A stretch of 64,000 bases of DNA from Galbula dea (Eukaryota > Chordata > Aves > Piciformes > Galbulidae), in the NCBI GenBank assembly GCA_013399015.1, contig VWZX01008613.1, forward strand, positions 407,174 to 471,173, read 5' to 3'. Position 1 is the stretch's first letter; every line of letters starts with the position of its first letter. A program made the translations under genes and the position numbers. The notes beneath the pieces are model-generated. The model was not told where the DNA came from. It worked only from the letters and a program-made list of their open reading frames with translations, and did no database searches. Shown here piece after piece: positions 12,491 through 22,430 of the stretch.

Positions 12491-13887
12491 TGCTGGAGGA
12501 GGTAAAAATAAAAGTTGCATTTCAGTGACTGAGCTGTGAATTGCCTGGGGTTGGAAAGTTCCCAGGAGGAGGAAAAACTCTCTCTTTAGTAAGTTGGCAG
12601 TTGGTTTTCTGCCACAGGACTTGGTGGTTCTCTGGCTCAGCTCTAAATGCATTAGCTAAGGAGCCCTCTTAGAGAAAGGCTATTCATTAGGAGTAGCTCC
12701 AAAGCCACATCCTGTTCCAGCAACTCCAGTAAAGCCATCCTTGGGCTGATCACACCCATCAGTTACAGAGCAGGCAAAATACAGTATTCTGCTTCTGTAT
12801 GACAGCAAGAGAGAAAGCAGGACAAGCAGAAGTAGCTGATGTCTTAGCAATACTGGAGAGCTACCAAGGGACCACAGGTAAGTAGTGCCTCAGTTTCCCT
12901 AACCAAAAATGAACAGTGTTGAAAAGGATGTGTGGCCTCCCTCTCTGATGATTTTGGGTCTGTTTTCCTTCTTCCTATTTAGTCCTTTGAATTATGGAGC
13001 TGGCACCACTAGGGGAAGTTTGTTCCCAGCACTGGGAAGATGTCAGTGCTACCTGTGCTGCTCACCAGCCTGGACAGCAGATGTTCAATGCAACAAATTA
13101 ATATCAACCAGAGACTTCAGTTTTGCATTGCAGTGGCTGGAATTGGCTTGGGAGGAAGGAGGAGGAGGAGGAGGAATGTTGTTGGGGATCTGTGTTCAGG
13201 TACAGGTGCAAAGGGTTGAGAGATCTCTGGATGGGAAGTGCTCTGAAAGGCCAAGGCTTCAGAAGGAAGAGCTCATAGCTCAATCTTCTTAGCAGCTTTT
13301 TAAAGGAAATATTTACAGCCAATAAGTATAGAAATTAATTGTCAAACTGGAAAGGAGCCCTCCTGTGAAAGCAGCCATCTGCTGAACTTCAATACTGAAG
13401 CCATTCCTCATGAACCTTCACCCCCAAGTCCCCCAAACTCTTTCTGCCATAATCAAATTAAGAGCAGGTGGGTAAACAAAAACAAGACCTTAAAACACCT
13501 TTGGCCCTTGGAAACCCTCTGCTGAGTCTGAGCATTAGGAGAAAGAGGGAAGGGTTCTGCTTTGGGGCTCAGCATACCCTCTGTTTTGGGGTCACCTCAG
13601 GGAATCTTGAAGTCCTGCCACCTCAGGGCTGCTGGAGACAAGAATGGCTCCCAGTCCAGCCTTCCCAACACCTTATGTAAGGCTACATATGTAAGGGAAC
13701 AGAGCTGATTTACAACTTGGAGAGAATCCATTCAGTACCAGAAGGGTCAAGTTATTCTGAAAGGAATGATGGACCAAAATCCCCACTTTGACCCTCAAAG
13801 TTGGATACCTTAAGAGGACTTGAAAATCTTGTGTGTGAAAAGAATGAGGAGGTGGAACAACTTGTGTTGATCCAAACAGTCTAAACA
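12491..13887. other. Non-coding stretch, no gene seen
   Basis: A short (GGA)n patch at about 13161-13175 is the only simple repeat. No exon is recognised. Confidence 0.5.
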
Positions 13888-13937
13888 TCTACCAGATGAT
13901 CCTTGAGGTCCCTTCCAACCTGGTAGTCTATGATCTA
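13888..13937 (+). repeat. Probable CR1 3' tip
   Basis: About 50 bases matching the last part of CR1 (GATCCTTGAGGTCCCTTCCA, then TAGTCTATGATCTAT). Too short for class assignment. Confidence 0.6.
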
Positions 13938-14248
13938 TTAATTGGAAAACTGGTTATTTCACTGTTTGCATTTGACACCAGAAGCTCTTTAGAGCTTTGT
14001 TTGGCCCAAACACCAAATAAACAAATCCTGAAATATTTTATCTTGTCAATGACAAAGTCATTCTTCTGGTAATTACTGTTCAGTTGCTTTCTTATGCCTC
14101 CTGGGGTAATATTTAGTGTTTAGTATTACTACTACAGAGATTTTCACAGTCTTTGATTTGCAATTGGATTATGTGTTAAAAATTGGCTTAACTTTACCAC
14201 TCTGGTGAACACTGGTTTCTACTGAACACACTCCTCATCTTTCTCATC

Positions 14249-14605
14249 ACAGAATCATAGACCCTTTAAGGTTGGAAGAGACCTCTAAGATCATCAAGCC
14301 CAACCATCAACCTATCACCACCATGCCACTAAACCATGGCCCTGAGTCGCACATCTCTATGCTTTTTGAACCCCTCTAGGGCTGGTGACTCCACCCCTGC
14401 CCTGGGCAGCCTGAGCCAATGCCTAACAACTCTTTCTGGGAAGAAATTCTTCCTTACATCCAAACTAAACCTCCTCTGGTGCAACTTGAGACCATTTCCT
14501 CTTGTCCTCTCACTGGTAGAAGTAATATAGGCCCCTTAAAGTATTAAAAAGCTACTATAAGGTCTCCTTGAAGCCTTCTCTTCTCCAGGCTAAGCAACCC
14601 CAAGT
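14249..14605 (-). repeat. CR1 LINE fragment, 3' end and ORF2 end
   Basis: Antisense copy from CACAGAATCATAGACCCTTT through GGCCCTGAGTCGCACATCTC and TTCTGGGAAGAAATTCTTCC to CTTCTCTTCTCCAGGCTAAG. Same 3'-end class as the copies at 8985 and 16290. Confidence 0.9.
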
Positions 14606-16289
14606 TGCTAACATGACACAGGCACTAGTGCCTAGCTCATGCTCTTTGTTGTGGCAAGATAATTACAAACAAGCTGGTGGCAAGAGGTTAACCAACCACC
14701 TTGCATGACCATACCAAAGAGCATCCCCAGCCTTGCATGCAATCTTTGTGACATCTCCCTAACCAGATTACCACAATTAATGAGAAAGCTTTTATCAAAA
14801 CAGAAATTAATGAAGATAGATAAGGCTAAGGAAGAGTCCCTTCCCAGAATATCCAGTACAAAACTTTGTGTATGCCAATATAAGAGAAAAAGAGACATTG
14901 GGCTTGAAACAGTTTTCTTTGGTGGTGGGGTAGGTGGACTGGAAACAGAGTAACCCCACAGACAGGTCATTGGAGATCCGAGTCCTATCCCCAGCCACTT
15001 CAGTGAATCACTGCACTCCTTTGGCCAGGCAGAGGCAAAGCATATGTTCAAACTTGGGGGCCCAAATCATTCATTGAGGTCCAGAATGCTGCAGCTCTTG
15101 TAACAGCACTCTCTGGCTTTCTGCAGAGGGTAATAGGTAGGAAGGGAACCACACATATTCCTTTGGGCTCCAAATAATCATTGTTTGCTGGCTATTTCCA
15201 AACTCACGTAGACTGAGTCCCTCTTGTTCTGCACTCTGGTGGCTTCTGCTCCAGGGCAGAAGGGCTGAACAAACACTGACAAATGCTTTATCTACATAAT
15301 TTACTCACAGGCTCATTATCCATGTGCCTACTTGTAATTCTCTCCCTGACCCTTCTACAGGACATCCACAGGTTCTCCCTGGAGAGAAACCCAGCTCACA
15401 GGTTGTTTTTTCCATAGGATTATCTCTAGACAGACACAATCACTGCAGGTGACTCCCAGGCAGGTCCCCTATGCCTAGGCTATGCCTTCAGGAATCTTGC
15501 CTCTCTCCTGGATGATGTCCAATAAAACAAACTGGAGCCTGGTACCTAGCAGGTTCTGAGACTCTATACTGGCATTTATAATGAATGCATGGTTCCTGTG
15601 GACCAAGATCAATAGGGGATGTGTGACAGATGGAATAGTTCATACCAATTGCTTTTGTTCTACTTTGATTTTCTGCTCTGGGCCAGAGCTAATTATTCCA
15701 AAGCAATTGCCCATACCTTTTTCCATGCCAATTCTGCACACTTCAGCCATGATTCAGGAAAGGTCAGGAGCTATAAGAGACTGCCCTCACATTCAGGGTC
15801 ATTGAATGGTCTATCCTTCATCCTCCTCCTTCTGAATTACACATTTGAGGTTTGGTTTTCTGTGGAATTGTGGCAGATTTTTACTGGATATTTTCTGGTG
15901 CCTACTCAAGGGCTGGGCTCACTCTGCAGCCTTCCTTCTGTGAGGGACAGTGTCAATGTTCTTATTCCTTTACCCAGCTGCCCACTTTTATAGGAACTTG
16001 ATGTATTGAGGACTTTTAGCACTTTCTTAAATGAGATGGAGATTAATGAAGGAGTTCATCAGGTGGTGGGGAAAGGCTTACAGGCACACAGGCACAGAGT
16101 GATGACATAAGCCCTTTTATTTTCTCAGGAAACCATGCTAGATGCTCTTCTACCAGAATGCAATTAGATTCTCCACTTCTTGTTCTCATCCAAAACGTGC
16201 TGCTACCTACATTGTCTTCTCCATCATTTATTTTACAAGTGGCAGTTACTGAAGCTTGAGCACTGCTGTGCCTCTGTGAGCCCATCTTC
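14606..16289. other. Non-coding stretch, no gene seen
   Basis: No repeat or exon is recognised. The minus-strand frame at 15051-14632 (139 codons) has no family resemblance. An LTR-like look (CAATATAAG near 14876) was considered and not supported. Confidence 0.45.
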
Positions 16290-16527
16290 TGCCAAGGTTG
16301 GAAGGTCTAGTTTGGATGTTAGGAAGAATTTCTTCCCAGAAAGAGTTGTTAGGCATTGGCCCAGGCTGCCCAGGGCAGGGGTGGAGTCACCAGCCCTAGA
16401 GGGGTTCAAAAAACATCTAGATGTGGTGCTGAGGGCCATGGTTTAGTGGCATGGTGGTGATAGGTTGATGGTTGGGCTTGATGATCTTAGAGGTCTCTTC
16501 CAACCTTAATGACTCTGTGATTCTGTA
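16290..16527 (+). repeat. CR1 LINE fragment, 3' end
   Basis: Sense copy with TTTCTTCCCAGAAAGAGTTG, ATCTAGATGTGGTGCTGAGG, GATCTTAGAGGTCTCTTCCA and a GACTCTGTGATTCTGT tail. Confidence 0.92.
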
Positions 16528-19500
16528 ACCCACACAACCACCACCCAGGATCCCCAGAGAAAGCAGCTTGGCAGAGCTCTGCTGCACACCCAGCAAGAGA
16601 CACAACCCACCCAAGAGTTCTGTGAGTAATGAGGATTTCATCTCTTCTTGAGGAACCAGCTGCTTCAAGAGTCTCATTAGCCACAGAAACTGTTAATTGT
16701 CTTCAAACTCCTGGTGATGGCATCCTACACCTGGGGATGTGTGTCAGGGACCCAAGAGTGAGCTAAATTACCCAACTGATAAACAGATATTTATCAGACC
16801 TTGTGGAGTTTGGGCTGGTTTAAAGAAACTTTGCAGATTATGGAAGCATGGAGGAAAGGTTACCAACATTTGGCACATACCTGGGTCTTGTTACTTAAAT
16901 TTCTTCCTAATTTTACCTTCTCAGCACTGCAATAAATATTACTCCTGTGGAACTAACATGGAAACTCATCTGCAGGGAGTTGCAAAGATGTGAGCAGGCT
17001 GACACAGAGCCTGGTGACAGAGCCCATAGGGAACTTTCTGATTGCTAAGTCAATGCCAAGCAGAGCTGGGAGTTGGGTTTTCTTTTTCAGTTGACAAATT
17101 TACTTATCCCTGAAAAAAAGTATAATCAGACAACAGGCAGCTGTGTGACTCAATGGCAAGGTCTTGCAAATTCATGTCAGATGGGAAAAAAAAGAAGATT
17201 TTGGTGTTTTCAGAAGAAAAGAGATGACTTACTCACTTTGGTTTAACATGGCAGTTCACTCTGAAATGTATCTGAGTACTCATCTATTAGTAAAATTCCA
17301 TTCATGCTTCAGCTGAAACAATATGTTTCACTTCCATTGATTTCTGTTTCTCACAAGGGTTTCATTTTAATTTCAAATATGTATCACTCCCATTTCCAGT
17401 TGGCCCCAGATTATTTCACCTAAGTTTGTCCAACAAGCAAATAAAAGAGCTCTTTTACTTAACCATTTCCAATCTTCTTTTCAAGCCACTTTATGGATTG
17501 ACAGTGAACTCTGCTTGTTCCCCTGAATTTCAGACCTGTCTCCTGAGCTGTAAAATCAGAGATTGGACCTTGCAGAAGTTTCTGTTCTCCTCCCAGATAG
17601 TGTTGTATGATTCTCAGATTTGAATAGGAAATTGGAATTAATAGAAGGGGAGTGAAACCAAAGGGAGCAGATTTTGTAGTCATAAAATAAATGAACTTTT
17701 GCTGTGTTTATGTTAGATGTATAATAGAGCAGGAAATAAGCATCAAAGCCATGTTTATAAAGGACTTGGCAAGTTGTGTGCTTGGAGGGAGCAAATGGGT
17801 TCATGGGAGGTACTTAAAGAATGAAGTTTGCATTTTTAGCTGGTGGAAAGCAGCAGATCTCCTCTGACTTCAGTGCAAGGGTAGTGATTTACATCAATGC
17901 AGAAGCTGCTTCAAGGGAGAACAGCTATGCTAAAACAAAATCAGGTTTTTTTCTGCTGAAAGATATTTTACTGATTTTTGTACTCTATTTCCAAGTACTG
18001 GGAATAACTCAGAGCAACAGGATCCCCATTTTCACTAGCTGTAAGGTCTAAAGGTGTGAGTGAGGCTCAAAGCTGGTTCCTCCTCTGCTGATCAGCCAAG
18101 GAGAGGAGTATCAGATTAAGGCTGCCCAGATCACTCAGCCTTTGGGAACTGGCATCACCCTGAGCCCCACAATTCCCCAGGTATTTATTTGCAGGCTACA
18201 TAAATCCCCCAACACACCTGATCTATGGCAGGGAAACTGAGGCATGGTCAGGTGGAATAATTCATCTCAAGTCTTGTACTGAGAGAAGTTCCCTGCAGCC
18301 TGTCTGCTCCCTGCCTGAGTTATCCCAAGAACTCCCATGCTCATACAAGGTGAAAACTCTTCTCAGCAGCAATTTCAGCCCTCCAGAGAGCCGAGATAAA
18401 CTCATCAAATACCACCCTCACCCAGAGAGAGAAACTGAAGCAAGGGGTACAAGACAACAGCATGGTGAAACCAGACAGCTACAACACTGATCCACCACTC
18501 TAGGAACACCTCAGCTCCCAAGGCATCATTGATCCTGGTGAATTATCCCTTTGGTGGAGATTGAGTGGCCTCAGCTGGGTGTCTAACAACCTTAGGCTTC
18601 ACTGTCCCCAGGGGCACAGCCACAATGCTGGAGGGAGATCAAACCTCAGCAGGTCAAAGTCAGTCCTGTGGTCACAACGCTGTTTCCACTGACTTGAGAG
18701 GTGGCCTCAAGCAAGAGGATTTGAAACATGCTGAGAAAAACTGTAGAACCAGCTGTCAGGTTTCCCTGGCTGCAGGGTTAGCTGGACACATGTCCCTGGT
18801 GGGCTGTGGGACACGTGGGTCCCATCTAGCAGAAGGAGTGACAGATCTCTCAGCTCTGCTGAGCTCTGCACAAAGGCTTTTGGCAATATTCAGAAGTTAT
18901 TTTAACCTCTTTTCTTTTTCCTTTCTAGGTTTAGCTGCACCACCCCAGAGGGTAAATCAGGTTGTTAGATGAGGTGGTGATGAAGAGCAATGATCTTCCT
19001 GCACTTCATGGTTTGCACTGGTGGTGGAAGGGGATGTTGCTTTGGACATCACACTTCCCTGGCATGCTCCTCTTCAGCAGGGGGTAAACAACTTGCCAAA
19101 ACTTTCAAGCACAACCCACCAACCAACCCCATTTGAGCTCCCAGTGACACAGGAACCATGGAACCATGGCAGGGGCAGGAGCTAAGGGCAGACTCCTGGT
19201 GAAGGTGGATCAGTCCTGGGAAATCACCTAGCACCATCACTCTTGTAGATAAAGCCTGGTCCTGCTCCTGGTCTCTGCACAACATTGGCATACTGGGAAG
19301 TCAGTGAGACTTATCCTTCAGAGACCCATGCCCCTGGGGGCGGGGGGGTGTGTGTCAAACCTCACTCTCTCTCCAACATCTTCAGTGGTTCACAAGAGCT
19401 GGGAGTCCTGGTCCCACAGAGGCAGATCCAGGTGTCCTCTCTTATATTGGGAGGGAGAGAAATTGGAGGCAGGGAAGGCAAAGCTCTTTGGAGAGTACTC

Positions 19501-19544
19501 TGCCATAATTACAGGCTGCTTGAAACAGAGCTGCTTCCTTGTTA
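16528..19544. other. Non-coding stretch, no gene seen
   Basis: Inferred intron 1 sequence close to exon 1. Frames such as 18565-18972 (plus) show no known domain. A stretch near 17100-18000 is AT-richer. No repeat is recognised. Confidence 0.45.
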
Positions 19545-19700
19545 GCCTGAACTTCATTAATTAAACTGCTGAATGCAGAGTGAATTAATTAAACCAATTA
19601 TTATGCTGCTATTTTATTCATTTGCATCATTTACTTTGATGGATTAGATTACTCTGATTAATAAATATTGAAAAAGTGTTGATTAATCAGTTACCCATCC
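19545..19700. promoter_or_regulatory. Candidate AT-rich cis-regulatory cluster
   Basis: The segment is dense in TAAT-core sites: ATTAATTAA at 19556-19564, AATTAATTAA at 19583-19592 and an exact octamer ATTTGCAT at 19620-19627. It also holds an 8-bp inverted repeat, CTGATTAA (19654-19661) and TTAATCAG (19683-19690). It lies about 100-260 bases inside the inferred intron from the ADRA1D donor. The sites are seen directly. Enhancer activity and conservation are inference. Confidence 0.4.
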
Positions 19701-19800
19701 CTTAATTCCATGCATGAGTTGTGTCCTGCAAGTTTATCCCAAGGAACAGGTTGCTGGGGGCTCAGTCCCAGGCAGAAGGGTTGGGATGGGGAATGAGGTC

Positions 19801-19806
19801 ACTTAC
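19801..19806 (-). other. ADRA1D: Splice donor of ADRA1D exon 1
   Basis: Read on the minus strand, the exon ends TTTTG and is followed by GTAAGT, an ideal donor. The break falls after the first base of the glycine codon (phase 1), just after the FVLPF segment at the outer end of TM6. This is where alpha-1 adrenergic receptor genes are interrupted. Confidence 0.88.
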
Positions 19807-20773
19807 CAAAAGGCAGGACGAAGAAGAAGGGGAACCAGCAGAGGATGAAAACACCCACAACAATGGCAAGGGTCTTGGCTGCTTTTTTCTCACGGGAGAA
19901 CTTGAGGAGCCTCACAGAGAGGGAGCTCCTGAAGTTGTTGCCCTTGCTCCTGCTGCTGGAGAGAGGGTCCTCCAGCACGCTGCGGCAGTGGATGCGCAGT
20001 ACCACCTCCATGGATTTATTCCTCTCCTTCTTGACCCCCGCTTCCAAACTCCTGGTTGTCCGTCTGGCCACCACATAGATCCTGAAGTACATCACCAGGA
20101 TGACCATGAGGGGCAGATAGAAGGAGAAAAGGGAGGAGAACAAGGCATAGCCAGGCTCCTCTGTGATGCTACAGATGCTCTCATCCGGTGGTGGAGGTTC
20201 CTTCCATCCCAGCAGTGGTCCAATGGAGATGACCATGGATGACAGCCAGACCACTACAAGGATGACCCCTGCCTTCCTCTCCGTCATGATCGTGGGGTAC
20301 TTGAGGGAATACTTGACACCAATGTACCTGTCTATGGAGATGATGCACAGGCTCATGATGGAGGCGGAGCAGCACAACACGTCCACTGCTGCCCAGATGT
20401 TGCAGAAGATTCTTCCAAACACCCAGAAGCCCAACACCTCCAAGGTGGCAGAAAACGGCAGCACAGTGGTGCTGAGCAGCAGGTCAGCAATGGCCAGGTT
20501 GACAATAAAGTAGTTGGTGACCGTCTGCAGGTGTCGGTTGCAAGCCACGGAGAGGATGACAAGGATATTCCCCACAATAGCTGAGAGGATGAAGACGGCC
20601 AGGAAGACCCCAACACCCACCGCCTGCACGTCCAAGGTGAAAGTCAGCGTGGTGCCGTTGCCCTCAGAGGTCTCCTCCCCTTGCAGCCCCCAGGACCAGT
20701 TGGCACCGCTCTGGATGCCTTGTCCCGTCCGGTTCCCACTCAAGCTGACATTGCTCAGCTCAGGGAAAGTCAT
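19807..20773 (-). CDS. ADRA1D: Alpha-1D adrenergic receptor, exon 1 (partial CDS)
   Basis: Plasma-membrane class A GPCR for adrenaline and noradrenaline. The family couples mainly to Gq/11, phospholipase C and calcium release. The exon encodes 322 codons plus one base. Sequons N8, N14, N25 and N39 lie in the N terminus. TM1 is about residues 52-77 (N69), TM2 86-110 (D97) and TM3 122-147, with C124 (pairs with C201 in loop 2), D131 for the amine and DRY at 148-150. TM4 centres on W176. TM5 has catechol-binding S213 and S217 and P221. Loop 3 runs about 233-296. TM6 starts near 300 with CWFP at 312-315. Loop 3 wording (RSLEAGVKKE, EVVLRIHCR) and FRSSLSVRLLKFSREKKAAK indicate subtype D rather than A or B. 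The start is the first in-frame ATG: an in-frame TGA lies at 20872-20870 with no ATG between, and -3 is A. The N terminus (about 50 residues) is shorter than in mammals. Exon 2 is not in the window. Confidence 0.96.
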
Positions 20774-20841
20774 TGTAGAAAAAGTCCAGGCTCCATGGAG
20801 GGCGAGGAGAAAGCTTTGCTGAGGCTCAGCCACCCCGGCAT
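20770..20841 (-). CDS. Upstream ORF overlapping the ADRA1D start
   Basis: A 23-codon ATG-initiated frame (begins MPGWLSLSKAF, ends GLFLQ) in another frame from the receptor. Its TGA (20772-20770) overlaps the receptor ATG (20773-20771) as ATGA. A second in-frame ATG lies at 20796. If the transcript starts upstream of 20841, ribosomes would meet this frame first, so it could dampen translation or feed it by reinitiation. The peptide has no recognised domain. Whether it is translated is unknown. Confidence 0.45.
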   Translation of the reverse strand: MPGWLSLSKAFSSPSMEPGLFLQ

Positions 20842-20885
20842 GATCCCTGCAGCTCCCTCCAAGATTTGCTCAGCACCTTGTGAGG

Positions 20886-21240
20886 TGAAGTTCAGTCCCT
20901 CCAGTCGGGATGGAAAGCAGGCAGGCTCCTCATCCCCCAGGCGGCGTGGAGGGATGGAAATCGGGCAGGCTAGGTCCTTCCCAGCCGAGATGGAGAGCAG
21001 GCAACTCCTCACCCTCTTACCCGGGATGGAGGGATGGAACTCAAGCAGGCTCAGTCCTTCCCAGCCGAGACGAAAGGATGGAAGTCAGGAAGGCTCGGTC
21101 CTCCCTAGCCGGGATGGAGGGATGGACGGCAGGCAACTCCTCACTCCCCGAGCAGCGATGAAGGGATGGAAGTCAGGCAAGCTCGATCCTCCCCAAACGG
21201 AATGCAGAGAAGTCAACTCCTCACGCTCCCAGCCAGCTTC
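20886..21240. repeat. 44-bp minisatellite in ADRA1D leader region
   Basis: Degenerate tandem repeat anchored on GGATGG or AGATGG at 20908, 20952, 20988, 21032, 21076, 21120 and 21164. Five of the six intervals are exactly 44 bases and one is 36. Two unit types occur: one with a GCAGGCTCAGTCCTTCCCAG-like core and one with GCAGGCAACTCCTCAC. The types partly alternate. A decayed copy precedes 20908 and a decayed one follows 21200. It sits 110-470 bases upstream of the receptor start, on the presumed leader or promoter. Confidence 0.85.
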
Positions 21241-21690
21241 ACACCGTCTGTCCTCCCAGTCCCCCTCCCCACCCGCGGCTCAGCCCCGCTGCCGGCCCGC
21301 CCGGGGCGGCAGTGAGCTGGGTTTCCCTCTGCTGCCCTCGCATGCTCCGGGAGGTTGCGCTGGGCAGGAGCCGGCAGCGCTCGGAAGCTCCGTTCTCCTT
21401 CCCTCTCGTACGGGAGAGCTCCGGGAGGGGCGAGGGGAGGGATGGAGGGAGGGATGGATGGAGGAAAGGAGGGAGGGGTGAGCCGGGCTGGGGAGGGGGT
21501 GCTGGTAGCCACGGGTGTTAGGTACCGCCGGAGGAGAAGGAGGAGGAGGAGGAACAGGTTGAGAAGGTGATGGAGGAGAAGGCAGCAACGCTGCTTTGCG
21601 GGACGAGGCGAACCCGGGACAGGGTGAAGGCGGCAACAGCTCCGGGTGCCTGCGGACTCTGTGGGGGAGGCGAGATGACGGTGGAAGGGA
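21230..21690 (-). promoter_or_regulatory. ADRA1D: CpG island, probable ADRA1D promoter
   Basis: G+C-rich segment with roughly 30 CpG dinucleotides by eye in about 450 bases, against few in the flanks. It contains a GC box (GGGGCGG at 21303-21309) and no evident TATA box. TATA-less CpG promoters are usual for this receptor family. Position directly upstream of exon 1 supports minus-strand promoter function. The transcription start cannot be placed from sequence alone. Confidence 0.65.
21421..21478 (+). other. G-rich tract with quadruplex potential
   Basis: Within the CpG island, closely spaced runs of three or four G occur on the plus strand (for example GGGGCGAGGGGAGGGATGG, then GGAGGG repeats), satisfying the G3+ pattern for a G-quadruplex. 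The G-rich strand is the template strand for ADRA1D. Confidence 0.6.
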
Positions 21691-22083
21691 GAAGGAGGGG
21701 ATAGGATTAGACATGTACTTGGGGGGTAGGTGCACAGTCCTACAGGGGGTAGGTACAGCTTGGGGGTCCAGAGCCCAACGGAGCTGTTAGGAACGCACCT
21801 GGGGGTCTGGCACCCACTCGAGGGGTGCATCCCCAACATCCCTAGGGGCCAACAGGTACCCGTGTGAGTGGGACATGGAGCAGTGGGACGCAGACATCCT
21901 GGGGGTGGGAGGAAGGTATCCGCGGGTTGCACCAGGGGCACAGAAGCCTTCCCCTCCGCCGCCGCTAGGGGTCAGCAGAGCGCAGAGTTTGCCCCTTGGT
22001 CTGTGCTACAGCAACCCTCCCCCCCCAACCCCGGGGTCCCGGAGCTGCGCTGCGGGTGGGGAGGGAGGCATCCCTCCAGGAAG
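21691..22083. other. G+C-rich upstream flank, no gene seen
   Basis: Sequence between the CpG island and the 52-bp array. It has G runs on the plus strand at 21720-21770 and C runs near 22019-22032. Open frames here are composition effects. Confidence 0.45.
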
Positions 22084-22430
22084 ATGCCTTGCAAAGCTGG
22101 CAGGTCTCCCTCAGCCACAGTATTGCACCTGGAGGACGATCTGCAAATCTGGCAAGTCCCCCCAGACCCAACATCCCAACGGGAGAATGCTCTGCAAGGA
22201 TGGCAGGTCCTCTCCAGCCCCAGCATACCACTAGGAGGGATGTTCTGCAAAGCTTGTTGTCCCCCCAGCCCCGGCATCCGACCCCGCAGGACGTTCTGCA
22301 AGGCTGACAGGTCCTCTCCAGCCCCAACACCACACCAGAATGGATGCTCTGCAAGGCTGGCAGGTTCCTTCAGCTTCAGCATCCCACCAGGAGGGATGGC
22401 TCTGCAAGGCTGGCAGATGCTTGCACTGCA
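22084..22430 (+). repeat. 52-bp minisatellite, diverged array
   Basis: About 6.5 copies of a unit that begins ATGCTCTGCAAGGCTGGCAG and continues with GTCCCCTCCAGCCCCAGCAT and CCCACCAGGAGG. Unit starts are 22084, 22136, 22187, 22240, 22291, 22344 and 22396, spaced 51-53 bases. Copies differ at many positions. The unit length is not a multiple of three, so long frames across the array are not evidence of coding. Confidence 0.92.

Larger units (their letters stand above)
1..19806 (-). other. ADRA1D: Partial intron 1 of ADRA1D
   Basis: The receptor exon ends at a consensus donor (GTAAGT, read on the minus strand at 19806-19801). Vertebrate alpha-1 adrenergic receptor genes have one large intron interrupting the coding region at the end of TM6, and TM7 plus the C tail sit in exon 2. 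I saw no TM7-like coding segment (NPxxY-type motif) on the minus strand between 1 and 19800. The intron is therefore inferred to run off the window and to exceed 19.8 kb. If exon 2 is misplaced or missing from the assembly, this label would be wrong. Confidence 0.6.

Noticed and set aside
14606..15060. Possible LTR-like segment next to a CR1 copy
   Set aside because: A TATA-like CAATATAAG is present, but I could not see paired LTR ends, a primer-binding site or a target-site duplication.
19807..20773. Assignment to ADRA1A or ADRA1B
   Set aside because: The loop 3 wording (RSLEAGVKKER, EVVLRIHCR), GVGVFLA in TM1 and MTERKA before TM4 fit subtype D. Subtype B has different wording at these places.
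20081..20833. Receptor start 20 codons further upstream at 20833
   Set aside because: The codon at 20833-20831 is GTG, not ATG. The first in-frame ATG after the upstream stop is at 20773 and matches the conserved MTF start of the family.
20681..21481. 266-codon plus-strand open frame
   Set aside because: It lies antisense to ADRA1D exon 1 and crosses the 44-bp minisatellite and CpG island. The open frame follows from repeat and G+C composition, and the peptide is just translated repeats with no domain.
22084..22430. CRISPR-like regular repeats
   Set aside because: Units are contiguous with no unique spacers, in a vertebrate genome. This is a minisatellite.
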